Assembly (NCBI GenBank): GCA_035253685.1
Contig: DATFBR010000150.1
Span: forward strand, 1 to 8,189
Reading direction: 5' to 3'
Source: DASRTE01 sp035253685
GTDB lineage: Bacteria; Actinomycetota; Actinomycetes; Jiangellales; Jiangellaceae
DNA length: 8,189 nt
Shown here piece by piece: positions 1 through 7,000 of the stretch. The notes under the pieces were generated by a model. It was not told the DNA's origin, ran no database searches, and was given only the letters and a program-made list of their open reading frames with translations. Position numbers and translations under genes: made by a program. How positions within the stretch are numbered: position 1 is the stretch's first letter; the number at the start of each line of letters is the position of its first letter.

Positions 1-143
1 CGCAGCCGGTCCTGCGTGGCGACCTCGCCGATGCGGTCCGGCAACTGCTGGAGCAGATCGTCCAACTCGGCGCGTTCGGTCCCGCCGAGGGGAACGCCCG
101 GCTGCGCACCCTGCGCTATCGCGTCGGGATCCTCGGTCGGCAT
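1..143 (-). CDS. Partial N-terminus, possible DevS/DosT-like GAF sensor histidine kinase
   Basis: The gene starts with ATG at 143-141 and runs off the left edge after 47 codons without a stop. A GGGGGAG ribosome binding site at 151-157 lies 7 nt before the start, which supports it. The visible protein begins MPTEDPDAIAQ and continues with a charged helical stretch, ELDDLLQQLPDRIGEV, ending in TQDRL. This resembles the short helix before the first GAF domain in mycobacterial DevS and related kinases (pattern LxELLxExxDRxxxxxxxRDRL). In that family the GAF domains sense oxygen, NO or redox state, and the kinase phosphorylates a DevR/DosR response regulator. No GAF or kinase domain is visible here, so the family call is an inference from about 25 residues. 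It lies downstream of the nar-doxX operon in the same direction but behind a strong terminator, so it probably has its own promoter. It could instead be an unrelated helical protein. Confidence 0.6.
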   Translation of the reverse strand, partial: MPTEDPDAIAQGAQPGVPLGGTERAELDDLLQQLPDRIGEVATQDRL

Positions 144-163
144 CGGGCGGCTCCCCCTGGGTG

Positions 164-190
164 GAGGACGGCGGACGCGCCGCCGTCCTC
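164..190 (-). other. Leader hairpin upstream of the left-edge gene
   Basis: This is a perfect inverted repeat: an 11-bp stem (164-174 paired with 180-190, arm GAGGACGGCGG) around a 5-nt loop. On the minus strand it ends 6 nt before the GGGGGAG ribosome binding site of the gene starting at 143. No T-run follows on the minus strand, so it is not a standard terminator for that direction. It may be a 5' leader structure affecting translation or mRNA stability, a back-up terminator, or part of an operator. The structure is seen directly; its role is unknown. Confidence 0.5.
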
Positions 191-238
191 GCAGATTGTC
201 CAGGGTTCAGAATTGTCGACCGGGGCAGACGACGACAA

Positions 239-272
239 GGCCGGGTCTCGCAGTGCTCTGCGAGACCCGGCC
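239..272 (-). terminator. Strong intrinsic terminator after doxX
   Basis: A perfect 15-bp stem (239-253 paired with 258-272; arm GGCCGGGTCTCGCAG) encloses a 4-nt loop. It starts 18 nt past the stop of the DoxX-family gene. On the minus strand it is followed by TTGTCGTCGTCT, a T-enriched though interrupted tract. The near-palindromic arms could also stop plus-strand transcription, but no T-tract lies on that side. It is well placed to end the narGHJI-doxX transcription unit and insulate the left-edge gene. Confidence 0.85.
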
Positions 273-289
273 CGACAGGCCTGGAGTGG

Positions 290-835
290 CTACCGAAGGA
301 TCGGGTAGCGCCTCACCAGTTCCGTGCCGGCCCACACCTTGCCGAATCCCCAGGTGTCCCCCGCGTTGGAGGCGGCGAGGCCCACTGCGAGCAGCGCGTA
401 CACCAGGTGGTCGTCGAGGAACGGGTTGTTCACGATCGGCAGCACCGCCATCCACATCAGGACCAGCAGCACAACTGCCGAGGCGGCGGCGATCCGCAGG
501 CCGATGCCCAGCATGAAGGCCACGCCGATGCCCAGCAGGGCAAGCATGAACAGCCAGTCCACGAACGCGTTGCCGGCCAGGCCCTGGAAGAAGTCGGCGA
601 ACGGCCCCTCCACGCCACCGAGGAACCCGCTGGTCGGTGATCCACCGTCGATCCAGGCATTCTCGGCCGGGGTGGCGTATCCCAGACCGAACGTCTTGTC
701 CAGGAACGCCCACAGGAACACCCAGCCCAGCGCGATGCGGGTGACGGCCCAGACGTACGGGGCGACCCGCGTCGATGCTTTCTCGGCCGCGAATGTGCTC
801 AAGCCGACGTCGTCCCTCGTGCGCGTCGAACTCAT
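290..835 (-). CDS. DoxX/DoxD-family membrane protein
   Basis: This encodes a 181-residue integral membrane protein. The ATG at 835-833 has an excellent AAGGAGG ribosome binding site at 841-847, 5 nt upstream. After a polar N-terminus of about 25 residues come four hydrophobic segments, at roughly residues 27-45, 92-112, 113-134 and 141-156. The first carries the RIALGWVFLWAFLDKTFG stretch, typical of DoxX/DoxD proteins, and the last begins NNPFLDDHLVYALL. Family members include the membrane subunit of thiosulfate:quinone oxidoreductase in Acidianus and the DoxX partner of SodA and SseA in Mycobacterium tuberculosis. A role as a membrane redox or quinone-linked component is therefore plausible, but the substrate cannot be read from sequence. 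It lies 166 bp after narI in the same direction and before a strong terminator. The gap holds DevR-like palindromes, so it may have its own promoter as well as read-through from nar. Confidence 0.87.
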   Translation of the reverse strand: MSSTRTRDDVGLSTFAAEKASTRVAPYVWAVTRIALGWVFLWAFLDKTFGLGYATPAENAWIDGGSPTSGFLGGVEGPFADFFQGLAGNAFVDWLFMLALLGIGVAFMLGIGLRIAAASAVVLLVLMWMAVLPIVNNPFLDDHLVYALLAVGLAASNAGDTWGFGKVWAGTELVRRYPILR

Positions 836-920
836 GACTGCCTCCTTCTACGGACTCCGTGTCACCTCCAGGGTCGTCGTGCCTGACGCTTCGGGGCAGC
901 ACCATGAGTCCCGACATTCA

Positions 921-934
921 GGGACGAACGTCCC
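921..934. promoter_or_regulatory. DevR/DosR-like box upstream of doxX
   Basis: The sequence GGGACGAACGTCCC is a perfect 6+2+6 palindrome. It matches the core of the mycobacterial DevR/DosR box, GGGACTWWAGTCCC, at all positions except the two inner T/A bases, where it has G and C. Half-site spacing and the AA centre are identical. It is non-coding and centred about 92 bp upstream of the doxX ATG. A further half-site AGTCCC lies at 907-912. Binding by a DevR-type regulator is inferred from the match, not demonstrated. Confidence 0.6.
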
Positions 935-954
935 GGGCCGTGACTCTCTCCCCA

Positions 955-968
955 GGGCCGAACGTCCG
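955..968. promoter_or_regulatory. Second, degenerate DevR-like box upstream of doxX
   Basis: GGGCCGAACGTCCG repeats the site at 921-934 with two substitutions, keeping the GGGnCG half-site, AA centre and CGTCC half-site. The two sites are 34 bp apart centre to centre, about three helical turns. DevR-type regulators often use paired strong and weak boxes, so this is probably the secondary site. It ends 33 bp beyond the narI stop. Confidence 0.45.
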
Positions 969-1001
969 TCCGGCCGGGAGGCTGGTACCGAGCGGGGGCG
1001 C

Positions 1002-1739
1002 TCAGGAGCCGATGCGGTCCCAGCCGCGGCGGGAGGCGCGGGAGCCGACTCCGGTCTCGTCTCGGCTGCGGTAGACGATGTACGGCCGGAACAGGTAGCC
1101 GATCGGTGCGCTGAACGCGTGCACGAGCCGGGTGAACGGCCAGATGAGGAACAGCGCCATCCCGGCGAGTGTGTGCAGCTGGAAGGAGAACGGCGCGTCG
1201 GCCAGCAGCTCGCCCTGCGGTTGCAATAGGAAGATCGACCTGAACCAGGGCGAGACGTCCTCGCGGTAGTCGTGGCCGTCACCGACGAGCCCGGCGCCGA
1301 CCATGGTGGTGAGCAGGCCGGTCGCGATGGCCGCGACCAGGAAGACGTACATCGTCTTGTCGTTGACCGTGGTCGCCATGAACACCGGGCCGGTGGTACG
1401 GCGCCGGTAGATCAGCAGTGCGACCCCTACCAAGGTGCAGAATCCGGCGACCGCTCCGAGGCCGATCGCGAACGCGTGGTAGACGCTCTCGGAGACGCCC
1501 AGCGCCGCGGTCCACGCCGACGGAATGAGCAGGCCGACGACGTGCCCGCCGACGACGGCGAGGATGCCCAGGTGGAACAGCGGGCTGGCGATGCGCAGCA
1601 GACGCCGCTCGTACAGCTGTGATGACCGGGTTGTCCAGCCGAACCGGTCGTAGCGATAGCGCCACCACAGCCCGATCGCCAGGACCACGATGGTCACGTA
1701 CGGAAGCACGATCCACAGCAGGACGTCGAGGGTGCTCAC
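1002..1739 (-). CDS. narI: Respiratory nitrate reductase gamma subunit (cytochrome b)
   Basis: NarI anchors the NarGH catalytic dimer to the membrane, oxidises quinol near the outer face and passes electrons through two b hemes to NarH. The protein has 245 residues, close to the usual 225-245, with five hydrophobic segments beginning at about residues 5, 50, 85, 130 and 185. His56, His66, His189 and His207 match the four axial heme ligands of the E. coli protein (56, 66, 187, 205), with the same pair spacings of 10 and 18. The C-terminus carries a short basic tail after the RPYIVYRSR segment. The start is GTG at 1739-1737, preceded by GGAGGTG at 1745-1751 with 5 nt spacing. It overlaps the narJ stop as GTGA, so translation is probably coupled. 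It is the last nar gene. Confidence 0.97.
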   Translation of the reverse strand: MSTLDVLLWIVLPYVTIVVLAIGLWWRYRYDRFGWTTRSSQLYERRLLRIASPLFHLGILAVVGGHVVGLLIPSAWTAALGVSESVYHAFAIGLGAVAGFCTLVGVALLIYRRRTTGPVFMATTVNDKTMYVFLVAAIATGLLTTMVGAGLVGDGHDYREDVSPWFRSIFLLQPQGELLADAPFSFQLHTLAGMALFLIWPFTRLVHAFSAPIGYLFRPYIVYRSRDETGVGSRASRRGWDRIGS

Positions 1740-2416
1740 CTCGGCACCTCCGCAGTCGGGAAGGGCAGCGGCGTCGGGAACGGTTCGAGGCCGACCGCCT
1801 CGGCCGGTGGTCCGGTCGCCGCCAGCCTGCGCGCAGCCGCCAGGTCATCCGGACCGGGTTCGGGCAGCGTGGAGCACGCGGCGCCGACGACCAGTGCATA
1901 GGGGCTGGCTGCCTCCGCGAGGGCGTCGCGGAGCATCGCGAGTGGGGTGCGGTGCTCCGCGAGCAGTTCGTAACCGGTGGTGCCATCGACCGTCGCGGCG
2001 AACTCCAGGACGACGGCCAGATGGTCGGCGAGCTCCTCGGCCGGTGGGACGACTCCCGCCTCCCGGTAGGCCCGGGCGAATCGCAGGATGGCCTGCCCGC
2101 GGTTGCGAGTGTCGCCGGTGGTCCAGTAGCTGAGGTACAGGGCCCGGCGGCGCTTCCAGTCGAAGGTCTGCACGTACTCCTGCTGGGCCTGGATCAGCGG
2201 TCGTTCCAGGATGTGGGAGGCGACCGTGAGCAGCGGTGCGCGCGCCTCCTCCGGCAGCGCGTCGGCGGCCGCCTGGACGAGCGCCATCCGTGCGACTGAG
2301 TTCTCGTCCGGGTAAGCGAGGAGCACGGCACAGGACTGCCAGACCACCGCGTTCGCTTGGCGGGCACCGGCATCCGGGCCGGTGCGACGCGACACGGCCC
2401 TGATGAAGCGGTTCAC
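1736..2416 (-). CDS. narJ: Nitrate reductase assembly chaperone (delta subunit)
   Basis: NarJ is a cytoplasmic chaperone of the TorD/DmsD/NarJ family. It binds apo-NarG and supports molybdenum cofactor and Fe-S insertion before membrane attachment; it is not part of the final enzyme. The protein has 226 residues, a normal length, and is largely helical. The family signature is clear: YVQTFDWKRRRALYLSYW at residues 81-98, followed by TGDTRNRG, then ADHLAVVLEFAA near 130-141. The frame stays open far upstream through narH, but the GTG at 2416-2414 is the real start. It overlaps the narH stop as GTGA, has AGGAG at 2422-2426 with 5 nt spacing, and family similarity begins just after it. The proline-rich C-terminal tail (about 209-226) shows no recognised motif. 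Confidence 0.96.
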   Translation of the reverse strand: MNRFIRAVSRRTGPDAGARQANAVVWQSCAVLLAYPDENSVARMALVQAAADALPEEARAPLLTVASHILERPLIQAQQEYVQTFDWKRRRALYLSYWTTGDTRNRGQAILRFARAYREAGVVPPAEELADHLAVVLEFAATVDGTTGYELLAEHRTPLAMLRDALAEAASPYALVVGAACSTLPEPGPDDLAAARRLAATGPPAEAVGLEPFPTPLPFPTAEVPR

Positions 2417-4098
2417 GGCTGCTCCTGCTCCGGGTGGCCCCCGTTCGGTGGGGGGAACAAGCCGGGCGGCCGGCCCTGGCCGTCCCAGTTGAGCAGGTTG
2501 ACCCGCACGGCCGGTTCGCCCACGTCGGCGGGCGATTCGGCGGTCTGCCGGTCCCGCAAGGCGTGAAAGGTCTCGACCGCCACCGGCATCGGCGTTCCGG
2601 ATGCCTCTCCGAACGGTCCGGAGCCGGTCATGTACATGCCCGGCCCGCCCTCGAAGTCGAGCGAGCAGCCGGTCTCCTCGACCTGTCCCTTGAGATTCTC
2701 CGGCACCGCGTACGCCGTGGGGATGACGTACCGGTCCTCGTACTTCGCGAGAGCCAGCAACCGGTACATGGCGTACACCTGCTCCTCGACCATGCCCACG
2801 CCGGCCGGGACGTCGGGGCGGGTCGGCCGGCCGAGGTTGACATCGCGCATGTAGGACCGCATCGCCGCGAGCCGGCGCAGCACGGCGTCGACGACGGCCA
2901 CGTCTCCCGCAGCGAACAGCTCGGCGAGGTAGGCGACCGGGATGCGGAGTGCCTCGATGGCACCGAACAGGTTGCCCTGGTCCTCGGCGTCGTGGCCGGT
3001 GTCGCGCAGCGCGTCGACGACGGGTGACAGCGGCGGCACATACCAGACCATGGGCATCGTGCGGTACTCGGGATGCAGCGGGAGCGCGACCCGGTAGGTC
3101 TTGGCCAGCGCGTAGACCGGGGACCGGCGGGCCGCGTCGAGCCACTCGTCGGGGATGCCCTCTTCGCGTGCGGCGCTCTGTACCGAGGGATCGTGCGGAT
3201 CGAGCATGAGGTCGAGTTGCGCCTCGTACAGATCCCTCTCGTCGGTCACCGACGCGGCCTCCAGGACGCGGTCGGCGTCGTAGAGGAACAGGCCGAGGTA
3301 GCGCAGGCGGCCGACGCAGGTCTCCGAGCAGACCGTCGGCAGTCCCACCTCGACCCGCGGGTAGCACATCGTGCACTTCTCGGCCTTGCCGGTCTTGTGG
3401 TTGAAGTACACCTTCTTGTAAGGGCAGCCGGACACACACATCCGCCAACCACGGCAGCGGTCCTGGTCGACCAGGACGATGCCGTCCTCGGTCCGCTTGT
3501 ACATCGCACCGCTCGGGCAGGAGGCCACACACGACGGGTTGAGGCAGTGCTCGCAGATACGCGGCAGATAGAACATGAACGTCTGCTCGAGCTCGAGGGA
3601 GATCTTGTCGCTGATCTTCTTCAGCACCGGGTCATCGGGCAGGATCTCCGGGCTGCCGCCGAGGGAGTCGTCCCAGTTGGCCGACCACTCCACCTTCATC
3701 GGCTGACCGTCGATGAGCGACATCGGCCGTGCAACCGGCATCTGGTCGCCCGCAGGTGCGTTGACCAGCGTCTCGTAGTCGTAGGTCCAGGGCTCGTAGT
3801 AGTCCTGGATCGAGGGCAGCTTCGGGTTGGCGAAGATCCTGGCCAGCTTGGCGAACCGCCCGCCGTCGCGCAGCATCAACCGCCCGCGGCGGTCCAGGAC
3901 CCACCCCCCGTGCCAGTTTTCCTGGTCCTCGTACGTGCGCGGGTACCCCTGACCCGGCCGGGTCTCGACGTTGTTGAACCAGACGTACTCGACGCCGGGG
4001 CGGTTGGTCCACGCCTGCTTGCAGGTGACCGAGCAGGTGTGGCATCCGATGCACTTGTCGAGATTCATCACCATGCCGAGCTGTGCCATGACCTTCAT
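2413..4098 (-). CDS. narH: Respiratory nitrate reductase beta subunit (Fe-S)
   Basis: NarH is the electron-transfer subunit, relaying electrons from NarI hemes to NarG on the cytoplasmic side. The protein has 561 residues, somewhat longer than the about 510 of E. coli. Four cysteine groups hold three 4Fe-4S clusters and one 3Fe-4S cluster: Cys16/19/22/26, Cys182/185/190/194, Cys215/221/225 with Trp218 replacing the fourth cysteine, and Cys242/245/257/261. The Trp in CRGWRMC is the known NarH feature that produces the 3Fe-4S cluster. The ATG at 4098-4096 shares one base with the narG stop (TGATG). A full-strength AGGAGGTGA site at 4106-4114, inside the end of narG, is 7 nt upstream. A second ATG three codons in is possible but worse spaced. 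No Tat signal is present, as expected for a cytoplasm-facing enzyme. Confidence 0.98.
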   Translation of the reverse strand: MKVMAQLGMVMNLDKCIGCHTCSVTCKQAWTNRPGVEYVWFNNVETRPGQGYPRTYEDQENWHGGWVLDRRGRLMLRDGGRFAKLARIFANPKLPSIQDYYEPWTYDYETLVNAPAGDQMPVARPMSLIDGQPMKVEWSANWDDSLGGSPEILPDDPVLKKISDKISLELEQTFMFYLPRICEHCLNPSCVASCPSGAMYKRTEDGIVLVDQDRCRGWRMCVSGCPYKKVYFNHKTGKAEKCTMCYPRVEVGLPTVCSETCVGRLRYLGLFLYDADRVLEAASVTDERDLYEAQLDLMLDPHDPSVQSAAREEGIPDEWLDAARRSPVYALAKTYRVALPLHPEYRTMPMVWYVPPLSPVVDALRDTGHDAEDQGNLFGAIEALRIPVAYLAELFAAGDVAVVDAVLRRLAAMRSYMRDVNLGRPTRPDVPAGVGMVEEQVYAMYRLLALAKYEDRYVIPTAYAVPENLKGQVEETGCSLDFEGGPGMYMTGSGPFGEASGTPMPVAVETFHALRDRQTAESPADVGEPAVRVNLLNWDGQGRPPGLFPPPNGGHPEQEQP

Positions 4099-7000
4099 CA
4101 GTACGTCACCTCCTGGCTGCGGCGCCGGACGACGGTGACCTGGTCACGCTGGTTGCCCGTAGGCCCGAGGTAGTTGAACCCGAACGACGTCTGCGCATAG
4201 CCGCCCGCCAGATGGGTCGGCTTGACCAGCAATCGGGTCAGCGAGTTGTGGATGCCACCGCGCCTGCCCGTCGTCTCCGTGAGCGGCACGTCGATCGTGC
4301 GTTCCTGCGCGTGGTAGACGTACACCGTTCCCGGCGGCATCCGGTGCGAGACGATCGCGCGGCAGACGACGACGCCGTTGCTGTTCACCGCCTCCACCCA
4401 GTCGTTGTCGGCGACCCCTATCGCGGTCGCGTCGGCTGGACTCATCCACATCGTCGGCCCGCCCCGGGACAGCGACAGCATGAGCAGGTTGTCCTGGTAC
4501 TCGGAGTGGATCGACCACTTGGAGTGCGGAGTGAGGTAACGGACGGTGAGCGAACGACCGCCGTCCTGGGCCGACCCGACGGAGGGCTGGTCGAACAGCA
4601 GCGCCATGTCGACCGGTGGCCGGAACACCGGGAGCTGCTCGCCGGTCTCGGTCATCCAGTCGTGGTCGAGGAAGAAGTGCATCCGTCCGGTGAGGGTGTG
4701 CCACGGCTTGAGGTGCTCGACGTTGACGGTGAAGGGCGCGTACCTCCGGCCGCCGGTCTCCGAGCCGGACCACTCCGCGCTGGTGATGACGGGGACCGGG
4801 CGGGCCTGGGTGTCGGCGTAGGTGATGCGCCGATCCTCGGCACCCTCGGCCAGTTGGTGCAGGGGCCGGCCGACCCGCTGCTCGAGCGCCTGAAAGCCCT
4901 CGACCGCCAGCCGCCCGTTCGTGGTCCAGGACAGGGCGAGGATCGCGTCGGCCATCTTCACGTCGGTGTCGAGTGCCGGCCGGCCCGCCGCAGTGCCGCG
5001 GTCGTACACGCCGTGCCGGGCGGCCAGGTCGGCGACCTCGGCATCCGGGCGAACGGTGACCCCCTTCGTGGTCAGCCCGAGCGTCTCGACCAGCGGGCCA
5101 AGGGCCCGCCATTTCTCGGCGACCGCACCGTAGTCGCGCTCCACCACGGCGAGGTTGCCCATGGTGGCCCCGGGCACGGGGGTCTCCCCGGTCGCGCGCC
5201 AGTCCCGCCCGACGCCGCCCGGACAAGCCGTCTCCCCGGGCGTGTCGTGCTGGACGGGCATCATCACGACGTCCCGGCGGACGCCCAAGTGAGTCTTCGC
5301 GAGCCGACTGAACGTTTCGGCGATGGCGCCGAAGGCCGCGTAGTCGGTGCGGGTCTCCCACGGCGGGTCGATGGCCGGAGTGAACGCGTGCACGAACGGG
5401 TGCATGTCCGTGCTGGACAGATCGGCCTTCTCGTACCACGTCGCGGCCGGCAGCACGACGTCGGACAGCAGCGTCGTCGAGGTCATCCGGAAGTCCATCG
5501 ACAGGAGCAGGTCGAGCTTGCCCTCGGGTATTTCCTCCGACCACGTGACATCGGCCGGCCTGCGGTCTGGTGCCGTAGGCGTGGCGCGCAGGTTGGAGTC
5601 GGTTCCCAACAGGTGCCGCAGGAAGTACTCGTTCCCCTTGCTGGACGACCCGAGCAGGTTGGCCCGCCACACGGTCAGTACGCGCGGCCAGTTCCGCGCT
5701 GCGTCCGGGTCTTCGATGGCCAGGCGCACGCCGCCGCCGGCCAGTTGCCCGGTCACGTAGGCCGTGGCGTCGACACCGGCCGCCTCGGCCTCGTCCGCGA
5801 GATCGAGCGGCGAGCGGTCGAACTGCGGGAACATCGGCATCCACCCCAGCGCGACCGACTGGGCGAGCAGGTCCATCGTGTGGCGGCCCCGCCAGAGTCC
5901 ACGCCCGGTCGGGGAGGCCAGCGTGTCGGCGGTGTAGCCGTCGTATCGCCACTGGTCGGTGTGGGTGTACCAGTAGGCGGTGCCCGCCATCTGCCGCGGT
6001 GGGCGGGACCAGTCCGTGGCCGCAGCCAGCGTGGCCCAACCGGTCGCGGGCCGGCACTTCTCCTGTCCGACGTAATGGGCCCAGCCGCCGCCATTGCGCC
6101 CCATCGCACCGGTGAGGAGCAGCAGCGAGAGGATCGCCCGGTAGCTCGCGTCGCCGTGGAACCACTGGCAGACGCCGGCTCCCATGATGATCATCGTGCG
6201 GCCACCGGACTCCGCGGAGTTTTGGGCCATCTCGCGGGCGATGCGGGTCACCTTGTCGGCCCCGACACCGGTGATCTCCTCCTGCCAGGCGGGCGTGTAC
6301 GGCTGCGAGGCGTCGTCGTAGGAGTCCGGCCACGTCCCCGGGAGGCCGGGGCGGCTCACGCCGTACTGCGCGAGCATGAGGTCGAAGACGGTGGTGACGA
6401 GGTGATCCCCGATCCGCAGGGCAGGGACTCCGCGGTGCAGCACCTCGCCGTGTCCGTCGGGAGCGTCGAACCGGGGGAGCAGCACCTCGACGGGTTCGGC
6501 CCGGTCGCCCTGGACGGTGAGCACGGGGGCCACGTCACCGAGGTCGAGGTTCCAGCGCCCGGCCCCCGAGCCGGTCCATCGGAAGCCCAGCGACCCGTTG
6601 GGGACAGCGGGCTCGCCGGTACGCCCGTCGAGGAGAACGGTCTTGAACGCCGCGCCTTCGGAGTCGTCGCCGAGGTCGGCGGCGGTGAGGTTCTTCGCCG
6701 GGACGTAGGCACCGTCGCGCTCCTCCAGCCGGACCAGGAACGGCAGGTCGGTGTAGCGCTGCGCGTAGTCGACGAAGAACGGCACTCGCCGATCGACGAA
6801 GAACTCCCGCAGCATGACGTGGCCCATCGCCATCGCCATCGCGCCGTCGGCGCCCGGAGCGCAGGAGAGCCACTCGTCAGCGAACTTGGTGTTGTCCGCG
6901 TAGTCCGGGCTCACCACGACCACCTTGGTGCCGCGGTAGCGGACCTCTGCCATCCAGTGGGCGTCCGGTGTCCGGGTCACCGGGACGTTGGAGCCCCACA

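Noticed and set aside
207..917. Minus-strand open frame of 236 codons overlapping doxX
   Set aside because: It is an alternative frame of the DoxX-family gene with biased composition. The doxX frame has the strong ribosome binding site and four clear membrane segments.
836..1001. Possible terminator between narI and doxX
   Set aside because: Only 5-bp GGCCG/CGGCC arms with a long loop are visible and no T-tract, so read-through from narI into doxX remains likely.
2417..3532. Long upstream extension of the narJ frame through narH
   Set aside because: The extension is Arg/Pro/Gly-rich shadow sequence. The GTG start with ribosome binding site and GTGA overlap marks the true narJ start.
3073..4173. 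Plus-strand open frame of 366 codons antisense to narH
   Set aside because: It is a shadow of narH with no family features and no convincing ribosome binding site.
6982..6995. GGGACGTTGGAGCC, resembling a DevR-like site
   Set aside because: It lies inside narG where it encodes the conserved SNVPV segment, and the second arm is broken. It is probably a chance match, showing that partial matches occur by background in this GC-rich DNA.
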